This document shows positions 13,784-22,152 of a stretch of 28,169 nt of DNA, piece after piece. The notes under the pieces were generated by a model that worked only from the letters and a program-made list of their open reading frames with translations, had not been told where the DNA came from and ran no database searches. The position numbers and the translations under genes were made by a program. Origin of the DNA: Candidatus Segatella mututuai (GTDB taxonomy: Bacteria; Bacteroidota; Bacteroidia; Bacteroidales; Bacteroidaceae); contig DJOI01000021.1 in NCBI GenBank assembly GCA_002439605.1, forward strand, positions 4,266 through 32,434. Direction: 5' to 3'. Positions within the stretch are counted from its first letter, which is position 1; every line of letters begins with the position of its first letter.

Positions 13784-16420
13784 ATGGATAAGATAAAAAA
13801 GATTTTCATCCTCTTGTGCGGCTTGGCTATGGGAATACAGGCGCAGGCACAGGACAAGATAGTAAACCCAGACATCTCGTATGCCGGTACTCCTCGTACA
13901 CTTACCATAGGGGGCATCAATGTGTCGGGTGTCGAGGGATATGAAGACTATGTGCTCACGGGAATCTCGGGCTTGTCGGTTGGCGAGCGGGTAGAAGTGC
14001 CGGGTGATGAAATTACCAATGCTGTAAAACGCTATTGGAAGCATGGTCTGTTCTCCAAGGTGGCTGTGGCTGCCGACTCTATCGTGGGTGATAAACTCTA
14101 TCTGCACATCTATCTATCTGTACGTCCCCGTATCTCGACCATCAATTACGTCGGTCTGAAAAAGAGCGAGCGCGAGGATATGGAGCAGAAATTAGGTATG
14201 GTGAAAGGTACTCAGCTGACTCCTAACATGATAGACCGCGCCAAAATCTTGGCTAAGAAATATTTTGACGATAAAGGTTTCAAAAATGCCGATATCGAGA
14301 TCAACCAGCGCGAGGACGTGGCTGAAAAGAATCATGTCATCCTCGACGTGGTGGTAGATAAAAAAGAAAAAACCAAGGTTCATAAGATAACTATCGAGGG
14401 CAACGAGAAACTGAGCGACCGTAAGATAAAGGGTGGACTCTTCTCGAAAGGTGCCTTTGCCAAGACCCATGAGGCTGGCAAGTTGAGCAGTTTCCTCAAA
14501 GCCAAGAAGTTTACTCCCGAACGCTGGAAAGAAGACAAGCAGAAGCTTATCGACAAGTATTATGAGCGTGGCTATCGTGACGCTCAAATCCTGGAAGACA
14601 GCGTGAGCAATTACGATGGAAAGCATGTGGACATCTATCTGAAGGTGGATGAGGGCAAGCAGTATTTCCTCCGCAATATTACATGGGTGGGAAACACCGT
14701 ATATTCTACCGACTATCTGTCGGCGTTGCTTGGTATGAAGAAAGGCGATGTGTATAACCAGAAATTGTTGCACAAGCGACTCACGGAAGATGATGACGCA
14801 GTTGGGAACCTTTATTACAACAACGGCTATGTGTTCTCGAACATCAATCCTGCCGAAGTGAATATTGACGGCGACTCTATCGACTTGGAAATGCGTGTCA
14901 CAGAAGGACCGCAGGCTTACCTAAGCCATATTCGTATCAACGGTAACACCAGGTTGTATGAGAATGTGGTTCGTAGAGAGCTTCGTACCAAGCCTGGCGA
15001 CCTGTTCTCCAAAGATGCTGTCATGCGTTCTGTGCGTGAGTTGGCTTCTATGGGACATTTCGATCCCGAGAAGATGAATCCGGATATCAAGCCGAACTAC
15101 GAGGATGGTACTGTGGACATCAACTACGACCTTACCCAGAAGAGCAACGACCAGATTGAGTTCTCATTAGGATGGGGACAGACGGGTGTCATTGGTCGTG
15201 TCGGATTGAAACTGAACAACTTCTCTATGCGCAACCTCTTCAACAAGAACAAGGAGCACCGTGGCATCATGCCTATCGGTGACGGCGAGGTGCTCAGCAT
15301 CGGCGCGCAGACCAATGGTACTTACTATCAGAGCTATAACGTAAGCTACTCTACCAATTGGTTTGGCGGCAAGCGTCCTATCCAGTTTAGTGTGGGAGCT
15401 TACTATAGCAAGTCGACTGATGTCTCGAGCAACTACTACAACAGCGCTTACATGAACAACTACTATAGTTACATGTATGGATACGGCAATAGTTACTACA
15501 ACAACTATGAGAACTATTACGACCCCGACAAGTACATTCAGATGGTGGGCGTAAGTCTTGGCTGGGGTAAGCGTCTGCGTTGGCCAGATGATTACTTTAC
15601 CCTGTCGATACAGCTGGCTTATCAGCGCTATATGATGAAGAACTGGAGCTATATGTTGATGACCAATGGCAATGCCAACAACTTGAACTTTACCATTTCG
15701 CTCAACCGTACCTCTACCGATAACCAACTCTTCCCTCGTCGAGGTTCAGAGTTTGAGGCATCTGTCAACCTGACTCCGCCATGGAGCTTGTTTGATGGCA
15801 AGGACTACAAGAACTTGGCCGTCGACTCGAAATCGCCAACCTATGCTGCCGAGCAGCAGGAGAAGTACAGATGGGTGGAGTATCACAAGTGGAAGTTTAA
15901 GGCCAAGACCTATACAGCCCTTTCTGGTGGCCAGAAGTGCTTCGTGCTGATGACGCGTGTGGAGCTTGGCTTACTGGGAGCTTACAACAAGTATAAGAAG
16001 AGTCCATTCGAGACTTACTATGTGGGTGGTGACGGAATGAGTGGATATTCGTCATACTATGGTGAGGAAACCATCGGCCTCCGTGGTTACGAGAATGGTT
16101 CGGTGTCTTATCAACGCAATACGGGTTATTATGCTTATGCATACGACCGCTTCTCGTTGGAACTCCGTTATCCATTCCTGTTGGGCAATACCACTATTTA
16201 TGGCTTGACCTTCGTGGAGGCTGGTAACGCTTGGTATGATACCAAGGACTTCAATCCATTCAGCATGAAGCGTAGTGCTGGTGTGGGTGTACGTATCTTC
16301 CTGCCAATGGTGGGCTTGATGGGTATCGACTGGGCTTATGGTTTCGACAAGGTATGGAACGGAAGCCAGTACAAGAAGGGTGGAAGCCAGTTCCACTTCA
16401 TCTTGGGGCAGGAGTTCTAA
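13784..16420 (+). CDS. bamA: Outer membrane protein assembly factor BamA
   Basis: Core of the BAM machine that folds beta-barrel proteins into the outer membrane; 878 residues. A signal peptide (MDKIKKIFILLCGLAMGIQAQAQ) precedes POTRA repeats over about 30-450, with repeated phrases such as VHKITIEGNEKLSDRKIKGG, LRNITWVGNTVYSTDYL and LSHIRINGNTRLYENVVRREL. The Omp85 barrel fills the rest and ends in a terminal Phe (ILGQEF), the barrel-assembly signal. GLRGYENGSVSY holds the conserved RGY-like motif of the inward lid loop. Residues 550-579 form a Tyr/Asn-rich stretch (21 of 30), probably an external loop or turn of the barrel. The gene lies between uppS and ompH genes, with 73 bases upstream and no clear promoter. 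Confidence 0.96.
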   Translation: MDKIKKIFILLCGLAMGIQAQAQDKIVNPDISYAGTPRTLTIGGINVSGVEGYEDYVLTGISGLSVGERVEVPGDEITNAVKRYWKHGLFSKVAVAADSIVGDKLYLHIYLSVRPRISTINYVGLKKSEREDMEQKLGMVKGTQLTPNMIDRAKILAKKYFDDKGFKNADIEINQREDVAEKNHVILDVVVDKKEKTKVHKITIEGNEKLSDRKIKGGLFSKGAFAKTHEAGKLSSFLKAKKFTPERWKEDKQKLIDKYYERGYRDAQILEDSVSNYDGKHVDIYLKVDEGKQYFLRNITWVGNTVYSTDYLSALLGMKKGDVYNQKLLHKRLTEDDDAVGNLYYNNGYVFSNINPAEVNIDGDSIDLEMRVTEGPQAYLSHIRINGNTRLYENVVRRELRTKPGDLFSKDAVMRSVRELASMGHFDPEKMNPDIKPNYEDGTVDINYDLTQKSNDQIEFSLGWGQTGVIGRVGLKLNNFSMRNLFNKNKEHRGIMPIGDGEVLSIGAQTNGTYYQSYNVSYSTNWFGGKRPIQFSVGAYYSKSTDVSSNYYNSAYMNNYYSYMYGYGNSYYNNYENYYDPDKYIQMVGVSLGWGKRLRWPDDYFTLSIQLAYQRYMMKNWSYMLMTNGNANNLNFTISLNRTSTDNQLFPRRGSEFEASVNLTPPWSLFDGKDYKNLAVDSKSPTYAAEQQEKYRWVEYHKWKFKAKTYTALSGGQKCFVLMTRVELGLLGAYNKYKKSPFETYYVGGDGMSGYSSYYGEETIGLRGYENGSVSYQRNTGYYAYAYDRFSLELRYPFLLGNTTIYGLTFVEAGNAWYDTKDFNPFSMKRSAGVGVRIFLPMVGLMGIDWAYGFDKVWNGSQYKKGGSQFHFILGQEF

Positions 16421-16534
16421 TGTAAGTGAAGAGTGAAGAATTGAAAAACGGCGACCGAAGGGTAAGCCAACAGAAGAGAGAAGAATTCTCTTGCTAAATA
16501 ATGAGTGAATTAATAATTATTGGAGGAATTAAAA

Positions 16535-17050
16535 ATGAAGAAGATAGTATTGATGCTGATGATGGCTGTAGTGGCCATCTCGGCGCATGCGCAGAAATAT
16601 GCCTTGATAGACATGGAGTACATTCTGAAGAATGTTCCTGCTTATGAACGTGCCAACGAGCAGCTCAATCAGGTGAGCAAGAAGTGGCAGGCGGAGGTGG
16701 AAGCTCTCAACATAGAGGCAAGCACCATGTATAAGAACTATCAGAACGAAGTGGTCTTCCTCTCGCAAGAGCAGAAGAAAGCCAAACAAGAGGCTATTAT
16801 GAACAAGGAGAAAGAAGCCAGCGAGCTGAAGAAGAAATACTTTGGCCCTGAAGGCGAGCTCTTCAAGAAGCGCGAGGCGCTAATGGGACCGATACAGGAA
16901 GAAATCTACAATGCCGTAAAGGAGGTTTCCGGCCTGCGTGGCTATTCGTTGGTTCTCGACCGCGCCAGTAACAGTGGCATCATCTTCGGCTCGCCAAAGA
17001 TAGACATCAGCAATGAAGTGCTGAAGAAATTGGGCTATTCTGCCAACTAA
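16535..17050 (+). CDS. OmpH/Skp-family periplasmic chaperone, first of three
   Basis: Periplasmic chaperone of 171 residues for unfolded outer-membrane proteins. The ATG at 16535 is chosen because TGGAGGA (16521-16527) is a good Shine-Dalgarno site eight bases upstream; an in-frame TTG at 16520 would overlap that site. A signal peptide (cleavage after AHA, before QKY) is followed by YALIDMEYILKNVPAYERAN. Residues about 35-110 are a charged coiled coil rich in Lys, Glu and Gln (the Skp tentacle). It ends with the conserved GYSLVLDRASNSGIIFGSP. It follows bamA by 114 bases. Confidence 0.88.
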   Translation: MKKIVLMLMMAVVAISAHAQKYALIDMEYILKNVPAYERANEQLNQVSKKWQAEVEALNIEASTMYKNYQNEVVFLSQEQKKAKQEAIMNKEKEASELKKKYFGPEGELFKKREALMGPIQEEIYNAVKEVSGLRGYSLVLDRASNSGIIFGSPKIDISNEVLKKLGYSAN

Positions 17051-17107
17051 GCCTAATTAAGGCTTAAAAATAATGGCTTTTCTTTTCGCATAATCAGAAA
17101 ATTGTAC

Positions 17108-17115
17108 TATCTTTG
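17108..17115 (+). promoter_or_regulatory. Probable -7 box between the first and second ompH genes
   Basis: TATCTTTG is an exact TAnnTTTG match 75 bases before the second ompH start. The -33 position (TTTTC at 17083-17087, spacing about 20) is a partial match. It suggests extra transcription of the second ompH gene beyond read-through from bamA. Confidence 0.5.
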
Positions 17116-17190
17116 CAATCGGTTACTATATTGCGACAGGTAGAGCGAATAAATTGTAATGAATTAATAATTAAAATAGAAAATAGAACA

Positions 17191-17676
17191 ATGAAAAAGC
17201 TTATTTTTATGTTGATGCTTTGCGCACCAATGACAATGATGGCACAGAAGTTTGGTAAGGTCAATACCCAGACCATCATGCAGGCTTTGCCTGATGTAGC
17301 AAAGGCCAATGGCGAACTCGAGGCTCTTCAGAAGCAGAAGGAGAATGATTTAAAGTCTATGCAGGATGAGTACCAACGCAAGGCTGATGAATATCAGAAG
17401 GGGCAGAGCACGATGAACGCTACTGCTAAACAGCAGAAGGAAACAGAGTTGCAGACTCTTCAGCAGAAACTTCAGCAGGCTTACCAGGACGGTCAGCAGG
17501 AGTTGCAGAAGAAGAGCAACGAGCTGATGCAGCCTATCGTGGCCAAGGTGCGTGCAGCCATTGATGCCGTAGGAAAGGCTGGAAACTATACTTATATCTT
17601 CGAGGAAGGTGCTGCCATTTATACAGGCTCTAATGTCGTAGACGTGACAAAGGAAGTTCAGGCTAAGATTAAGTAA
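17191..17676 (+). CDS. OmpH/Skp-family periplasmic chaperone, second of three
   Basis: 161-residue chaperone. The ATG at 17191 (MKKLIFMLMLC) opens a signal peptide that ends at MMA before QKFGK. The same frame is open back to 17113, but that would begin inside the -7 box and put 26 residues before the signal peptide. VNTQTIMQALPDVAKANGEL is the family opening; residues 38-120 form a Gln/Lys/Glu-rich coiled coil; YTYIFEEGAAIYTGSNVVDVT is the C-terminal body strand. A probable promoter precedes it and a terminator follows, so it can be expressed as a separate unit, possibly at a higher level than its neighbours. Confidence 0.9.
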   Translation: MKKLIFMLMLCAPMTMMAQKFGKVNTQTIMQALPDVAKANGELEALQKQKENDLKSMQDEYQRKADEYQKGQSTMNATAKQQKETELQTLQQKLQQAYQDGQQELQKKSNELMQPIVAKVRAAIDAVGKAGNYTYIFEEGAAIYTGSNVVDVTKEVQAKIK

Positions 17677-17705
17677 TCTGATTGCTGGTTGGCTGATAGA
17701 ATAAA

Positions 17706-17740
17706 AAGGGCGGGCATCATGCTTGCCCTTGTTTCTCTTA
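17706..17740 (+). terminator. Terminator after the second ompH gene
   Basis: AAGGGCGGGC (17706-17715) pairs with GCTTGCCCTT (17721-17730), a 10-bp stem with two G-U pairs and the loop ATCAT, followed by GTTTCTCTTA. It separates the second and third ompH genes. Confidence 0.7.
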
Positions 17741-17790
17741 TATATAATAATAAGGTGTCATTAATAATTTTCATTATCTAAAAGGTGTAA
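17739..17790 (+). promoter_or_regulatory. Leader of the third ompH gene with two AAGGTGT motifs
   Basis: AATAAGGTGTCA (17749-17760) and AAAGGTGTAA (17781-17790) flank an A/T-rich stretch. The second lies three bases before the ATG counted from its end, with AGGTG about eight bases away, so it probably acts as Shine-Dalgarno. No TAnnTTTG box is seen here. Confidence 0.4.
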
Positions 17791-17793
17791 CTC

Positions 17794-18339
17794 ATGAAAC
17801 AGATACTCTTGACTTTGGTCTTTATACTTGTACCTGTTATGGCTTCAGCTCAGCAACCTACTCATTCGCAAATAACGACGAGTCCTGTCGAACAGTCTTT
17901 GCGTTTTGGGTATTTCAGCTATGAAGAGGTACTTCGTACCATGCCTGGTTATGCGATAGCCAAGCATAATATGGACGACCTCAAAGCTAAGTATGATGCC
18001 GAAACTAAGCGCGCGGAGGATGAGTTTAATGCCAAGTACGAGGAATTCCTTGACGGGCAGAGAGACTTTGCGCCTTCTATTCTGGAAAAGAGACAGGCCG
18101 AGCTTCGTGAGCTAATGGCTAAGAATGTCACCTTCAAGGAAGAGGCTGTGCGTCTCTTGCAACAGGCTGAGGTAGATGCTTATGCACCTTTAAGGGCTCA
18201 GATTGATGCTGCTGTGCAAAAGGTGGGAAAGGAGAAAGGATTTGCTTTTATCCTGAATACCGACAAGGGGGCAGTTCCTTATGTGAGTGCTGTTTGTAGT
18301 GAAGATGTTACCTCGTTAATCAAGGAGAGTTTGAAATGA
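17794..18339 (+). CDS. OmpH/Skp-family periplasmic protein, third of three
   Basis: 181 residues with a signal peptide (MKQILLTLVFILVPVMASA before QQP). A 20-residue Ser/Thr/Gln-rich spacer absent from the other two copies precedes FGYFSYEEVLRTMPGYAIAKHNM. The helical arm is acidic (KAKYDAETKRAEDEFNAKY) and includes REL-rich segments rather than Gln runs, then GFAFILNTDKGAVPYVSAVC closes the body. It is the most divergent of the three, so it may have a distinct client or partner. Its stop overlaps the murI start by four bases (ATGA), indicating translational coupling with peptidoglycan precursor synthesis. Confidence 0.85.
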   Translation: MKQILLTLVFILVPVMASAQQPTHSQITTSPVEQSLRFGYFSYEEVLRTMPGYAIAKHNMDDLKAKYDAETKRAEDEFNAKYEEFLDGQRDFAPSILEKRQAELRELMAKNVTFKEEAVRLLQQAEVDAYAPLRAQIDAAVQKVGKEKGFAFILNTDKGAVPYVSAVCSEDVTSLIKESLK

Positions 18340-19172
18340 TATTGCCTTCCAATCCCGGTCCCATAGGAATCTTTGATTCTGGCTATGGCGGACTAACCAT
18401 TCTGCACGGACTTCGCCAGGTATTGCCACAATACGACTACATGTATTTAGGAGACAATGCCCGAGCTCCTTATGGCTCTCGTTCGTTCGAGGTGGTGTAT
18501 AAGTTTACCAGGCAAGCTGTTGTTAAGTTGTTCTCCATGGGTTGCCATTTGGTGATATTGGGTTGCAATACAGCTTCGGCAAAGGCTTTGCGATCCATCC
18601 AACAACGGGACATTCCTGAACTTGATCCTGATCGTCGAGTCTTAGGTATCATTCGTCCTACGGCCGAAGTGATAGGCAATTTGACAAAAAGCCGGCATGT
18701 GGGCATTCTTGCTACAGAAGGAACCATCAAGAGCGAGAGCTATAAGATGGAGATAGGAAAACTTTGGCCAGACATTCATGTGAGTGGCGTGGCGTGCCCT
18801 TTATGGGCAGCTATTGTGGAGGCCAATGAGGCTGATAGTCCTGGAGCAGACTATTTTGTCAAAAAGCGTATCGACCAACTGATGAGAAAGGATTCGGATA
18901 TAGACACCATTATATTGGGCTGTACACATTATCCCTTGCTGATGAACAGCATTGTGAAGAATGTTCCCGATGGTGTGCGCATCGTGCCACAAGGACAGTA
19001 TGTGGCAAATAGTCTTCGCGAATATCTGAACCGGCATCCAAGGTTGGAGCATAATATCACGCAAAATGGTACTTGTCAGTATTTTACCACAGAGAGTGAG
19101 GAAAAGTTCAAGGAGTCTGCACAGATTTTTCTGCATGAACGTGTCAATGTGAGTCATGTGGATTTAGAATAA
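18336..19172 (+). CDS. murI: Glutamate racemase
   Basis: Makes D-glutamate from L-glutamate for the peptidoglycan stem peptide; 278 residues, cytoplasmic. The two catalytic cysteines lie in LGCNTAS (Cys77) and LGCTHYPLL (Cys196). The N-terminal GIFDSGYGGLTIL supplies the conserved Asp14-Ser15. The start overlaps the end of the third ompH gene by four bases, which fixes the start codon. The length is usual for the family. It closes the envelope block; a 77-base A/T-rich gap follows before rbfA. Confidence 0.96.
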   Translation: MILPSNPGPIGIFDSGYGGLTILHGLRQVLPQYDYMYLGDNARAPYGSRSFEVVYKFTRQAVVKLFSMGCHLVILGCNTASAKALRSIQQRDIPELDPDRRVLGIIRPTAEVIGNLTKSRHVGILATEGTIKSESYKMEIGKLWPDIHVSGVACPLWAAIVEANEADSPGADYFVKKRIDQLMRKDSDIDTIILGCTHYPLLMNSIVKNVPDGVRIVPQGQYVANSLREYLNRHPRLEHNITQNGTCQYFTTESEEKFKESAQIFLHERVNVSHVDLE

Positions 19173-19249
19173 TATTTTAGTCAGTGTAGTGTATTTATGT
19201 TTAGTTGTTCAATGTATTTTGAATGATGATACTTTTTATTTGAGAAATT

Positions 19250-19585
19250 ATGCAAGAAACAAGACAAAACCGTATATCAAGACTGTTGCAGAAAGAACTC
19301 AGTCTTATATTTCAGTCTCAAACACGTATGATGCATGGTGTGATGGTGAGTGTAACTAAGGTAAAGATAAGCCCCGACCTCAGCGTCTGCACAGCCTATC
19401 TTAGCGTGTTCCCTTCAGAGAGGGGCGAGGAAATCTTGAAGAACATCACCGCCAACGAGAAGACGATTCGTTACGATTTGGGAAAGAATGTGAGGAATCA
19501 GTTGCGCATCATTCCAGAGTTGCGCTTTTTCCTCGATGACAGTTTGGATTATTTGGAGCGCATTGATGAGTTATTGAAAAAGTAG
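19250..19585 (+). CDS. rbfA: Ribosome-binding factor A
   Basis: Late 30S maturation factor of 111 residues, a single KH-like domain that binds near the 5' end of 16S rRNA. RQNRISRLLQKELSLIFQ at the start and VSVTKVKISPDLSVCTAYLSVF in the first strand pair are family hallmarks; VRNQLRIIPELRFFLDDSLDYLERIDELL is the typical C-terminal pattern. It sits 79 bases before the LolC/E-like gene, the usual arrangement in Bacteroidota. The upstream gap has A/T-rich sequence but no clean TAnnTTTG box. Confidence 0.93.
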   Translation: MQETRQNRISRLLQKELSLIFQSQTRMMHGVMVSVTKVKISPDLSVCTAYLSVFPSERGEEILKNITANEKTIRYDLGKNVRNQLRIIPELRFFLDDSLDYLERIDELLKK

Positions 19586-19664
19586 GAAGTGGAAACAAGA
19601 GAGCCAAGGCTGGCGTACTTGAACTCCCTATAAACTTTTAGGTCAAACAAGCAAAGCAGAATCT

Positions 19665-20894
19665 ATGAATTTTCCTTTTTTCATTGCGCGGAGGTATCTT
19701 TTTGCCAAGAAGAGCACGCATGCCATCAATATCATTAGTGCTATCAGTGCCGTAGGGGTGGCTGTGGCTACGATGGCATTGGTTATAGTTCTGAGCGTAT
19801 TTAATGGATTCCACGATTTGGTGGCTTCGCTTTTCACAAACTTTGATCCACAACTGAAAGTTGTTCCTGTAGAGGGAAAGACGGTTCCTGCCGATGATCC
19901 TATACTGACCGAGATAAAAACATTGCCCCAGGTGGATGTGGCCACCGAGTCGGTGGAAGATCAGGCTTTGGCTATCTATCAGGATAAGCAAGCCATGGTT
20001 GTGGTCAAGGGCGTGGATGACAATTTTTCTGATTTGACGCATATCACGGATATCCTTTATGGCGACGGTACCTTTTCCTTGCATGCTGCCAATTTGGAGT
20101 ATGGTATCTTGGGCATGAGGTTGGCCCAGACTCTTGGCGTGGGAGCGCAGTGGAATGGATTTCTTCGTATCTACGCTCCACAAAAGGAAGGCCAGTTTGA
20201 TATGTCGAATCCAGATGCAGGTTTTGTGGTCGACTCGCTCAACAGCCCTGGCGTTCTGTTCTCTGTCAAGCAATCGAAGTATGACAAGAATTATATCATT
20301 ACCTCGATAGCTTTTGCTCGCAAACTGTTTGGTCAACAAGGTATGTTGTCCTCGTTGGAGATTCGTTTGAAGCCTGGTAGTGATCTTGATGCAGTAAAGT
20401 CGAAAATGCTCAAGATAGCGGGTGGTAAGTATAAGGTACTCGACCGTTATGAACAGCAGGAAGACACGTTTCGTATCATGTCTATAGAGAAGATGATAGC
20501 CTATATCTTCCTTACTTTCATCCTGGTGGTGGCTTGCTTCAATATTATAGGTTCGTTGTCCATGCTCATCATCGACAAGAAGGAAGATGTGCTGACATTG
20601 CGAAACTTGGGTGCTACCGACAAGCAAATAGCCCATATCTTTCTTTTCGAAGGAAGAATGATTTCGACAGTAGGAGCACTATTTGGTATCGGAATGGGAC
20701 TTTTGCTCTGTTTCCTTCAGCAACAGTATGGACTGGTGAGACTGGGTGATTCGGAAGGATCGTTTATCGTGAATGCTTATCCCGTCAGCGTGCATTATTT
20801 AGATGTGTTGCTTATCTTGTTAACGGTCATTGCCGTAGGATGGCTTTCTGTTTGGTATCCCGTGAGGTATCTTAGCAAGCGACTGATAGATTAA
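19665..20894 (+). CDS. FtsX/LolC-LolE-like ABC transporter permease
   Basis: Inner-membrane permease of 409 residues. The MacB/LolE layout is clear: RRYLFAKKSTHAINIISAIS then a first membrane segment (about 22-45), a large periplasmic domain (about 46-270), and three membrane segments near 275-300, 320-345 and 375-400. ILVVACFNIIGSLSMLIIDKKEDVLTLRNLGAT is the FtsX-domain coupling region. By similarity it would move lipoproteins from the inner membrane toward the outer membrane together with an ATPase of LolD type, which is not encoded nearby. The pairing with rbfA and location after the envelope block support an envelope role. Confidence 0.85.
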   Translation: MNFPFFIARRYLFAKKSTHAINIISAISAVGVAVATMALVIVLSVFNGFHDLVASLFTNFDPQLKVVPVEGKTVPADDPILTEIKTLPQVDVATESVEDQALAIYQDKQAMVVVKGVDDNFSDLTHITDILYGDGTFSLHAANLEYGILGMRLAQTLGVGAQWNGFLRIYAPQKEGQFDMSNPDAGFVVDSLNSPGVLFSVKQSKYDKNYIITSIAFARKLFGQQGMLSSLEIRLKPGSDLDAVKSKMLKIAGGKYKVLDRYEQQEDTFRIMSIEKMIAYIFLTFILVVACFNIIGSLSMLIIDKKEDVLTLRNLGATDKQIAHIFLFEGRMISTVGALFGIGMGLLLCFLQQQYGLVRLGDSEGSFIVNAYPVSVHYLDVLLILLTVIAVGWLSVWYPVRYLSKRLID

Positions 20895-20962
20895 TGCAAG
20901 ATGTCGTTTCGCTCAAATGAAGACGAGTTGCTTTCCTGAATGGGCGACGATTTTATTGTGGG

Positions 20963-21601
20963 CTATTTTTTCCTGATGAGGGTCAGACCGTCTCTGAGCG
21001 GAAGTATGACAACTTCTACATGTGGATCTTGTGCTATGAAGTCGTTGAACTTGCGTATGCCTTGGGTTTGGTGGTCGTGGTCGTAGCAAGAATCTGTCAC
21101 GTGTCCATCCCACAAGGTGTTGTCGGCAAGGATATAGCCTCCTGGGTTCAGAATGTCAAATACCATCTTGTAGGTTTCGAGGTAGGTGCGTTTGTCACCG
21201 TCGATGAATGCCATGTCGAACATGATGCCTAACTTGGGAGCTTCTATGTTCGCATCTCCTATACGAAAGTCTATCTTGTCGGCAACCGATGAACCTTCTA
21301 TCCATGGTCGAGTGAAGTCTTCCATTTCGTCATTAATCTCGAATGTGTACAACTTGCCACCTTCTTTCAAGCCTTCTGCCAGACAGATGGCGCTATATCC
21401 GCTGAACGTGCCAACCTCGAGTACGTTGTTGGGGCGAATCATCTCAACGAGCATCTTCAGTAGTCTGCCTTGTATGTGTCCGCTTGCCATACGTCCATGG
21501 ATGGTATGAATATTGGTAGCTCGATACAGGCTATATAGATAATCACCTTCGGGTTCAATATGTTGACAGATATACTTGTCTATAACCTCTGTTTCTGTCA
21601 T
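20963..21601 (-). CDS. Class I SAM-dependent O-methyltransferase (COMT-like, metal-dependent)
   Basis: 212-residue enzyme of the catechol/caffeoyl-CoA O-methyltransferase type. LEVGTFSGYSAICLAEG (61-77) is the SAM motif I. FIDGDKRTYLETY starts at about 132, and with Asp134, Asp160 and Asn161 (LADNTLW) provides the expected metal-binding triad of this family. MASGHIQGRLL is the usual substrate-loop region. Its start lies one base after the aroQ stop, so the pair is one transcript. The acceptor is unknown; catechol-like or tRNA hydroxyuridine substrates (TrmR-type members exist) are both possible. Confidence 0.85.
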   Translation of the reverse strand: MTETEVIDKYICQHIEPEGDYLYSLYRATNIHTIHGRMASGHIQGRLLKMLVEMIRPNNVLEVGTFSGYSAICLAEGLKEGGKLYTFEINDEMEDFTRPWIEGSSVADKIDFRIGDANIEAPKLGIMFDMAFIDGDKRTYLETYKMVFDILNPGGYILADNTLWDGHVTDSCYDHDHQTQGIRKFNDFIAQDPHVEVVILPLRDGLTLIRKK

Positions 21602-21602
21602 G

Positions 21603-22025
21603 CTATTTTTGTGCTAAGATGCCGGCAATGGCAAGGTCGTATGAAGCTAATCCGAAGCCACAGATAACACCCAGGCAAGCTGCCGAAAGGTAAGAATGGT
21701 GTCGGAATTCCTCTCGCTTATGAACATTGGAGATGTGAACTTCCACCACGGGGCATTTCATGCTTCGGATACAGTCTTGCAGGGCGATACTGGTATGTGT
21801 GTAGGCTCCGGCATTGAGTACTACGCCGTCATAACTGAATCCTACTTCCTGCAGTTTGTTGATGAGCTCACCCTCGATGTTGCTTTGGTAATAGGCAATC
21901 TCGATATCGGAATATTTAGCCTTCAGCTGCGGAAGGTAACTTTCGAAGGAATTGCTGCCATAAATACCTGGCTCGCGAACACCAAGCAGGTTGAGGTTGG
22001 GTCCATTGATAATCTGTATCTTCAT
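21603..22025 (-). CDS. aroQ: Type II 3-dehydroquinate dehydratase
   Basis: Dodecameric dehydratase of the shikimate pathway, 140 residues. GPNLNLLGVREPGIYG contains Arg17 and the catalytic Tyr22; QSNIEGELINKL, LNAGAYTHTSIAL (Asn71, His77) and VEVHISNVHKREEFRHHS (His97) complete the active site. The usual NPGAYTHTS reads NAGAYTHTS here, a tolerated change. It precedes the O-methyltransferase and is divergent from xerD. An imperfect minus-strand box, TACTCTTTG at 22088-22080 (one base too long), might be its promoter, overlapping that of xerD. Confidence 0.95.
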   Translation of the reverse strand: MKIQIINGPNLNLLGVREPGIYGSNSFESYLPQLKAKYSDIEIAYYQSNIEGELINKLQEVGFSYDGVVLNAGAYTHTSIALQDCIRSMKCPVVEVHISNVHKREEFRHHSYLSAACLGVICGFGLASYDLAIAGILAQK

Positions 22026-22044
22026 ATCTAAACGATGTTTTTGT

Positions 22045-22074
22045 TTTGAATGTCAGAAAATTTTAGTACTTTTG
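22045..22074 (+). promoter_or_regulatory. Promoter of xerD
   Basis: TTTG (22045-22048), 18 bases, then TACTTTTG (22067-22074) match the Bacteroidota consensus. Transcription would start near 22081, leaving room for the ATG at 22117 or 22153. Confidence 0.65.
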
Positions 22075-22152
22075 TGAGCAAAGAGTAAGAGCCTATGGTC
22101 TTGTGGCTATGTACTCATGTTTGCGGTTGTATATGCAAAGGTAGTAATAAAA

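Noticed and set aside
12943..13920. Minus-strand open frame opposite uppS and the start of bamA
   Set aside because: Covers two recognised genes and the gap between them; no conserved motif.
16520..16534. TTG upstream start for the first ompH gene
   Set aside because: It overlaps the GGAGG ribosome-binding site that serves the ATG at 16535, where a normal signal peptide begins.
17049..17065. Hairpin AAGCCTAATTAAGGCTT after the first ompH stop as a terminator
   Set aside because: The stem is only six base pairs and is followed by A residues rather than a T-run on the plus strand.
19638..20636. Minus-strand open frame of 332 codons opposite the permease
   Set aside because: Antisense to a complete FtsX/LolE-like gene; composition (many His/Arg/Leu) is typical of a shadow frame.
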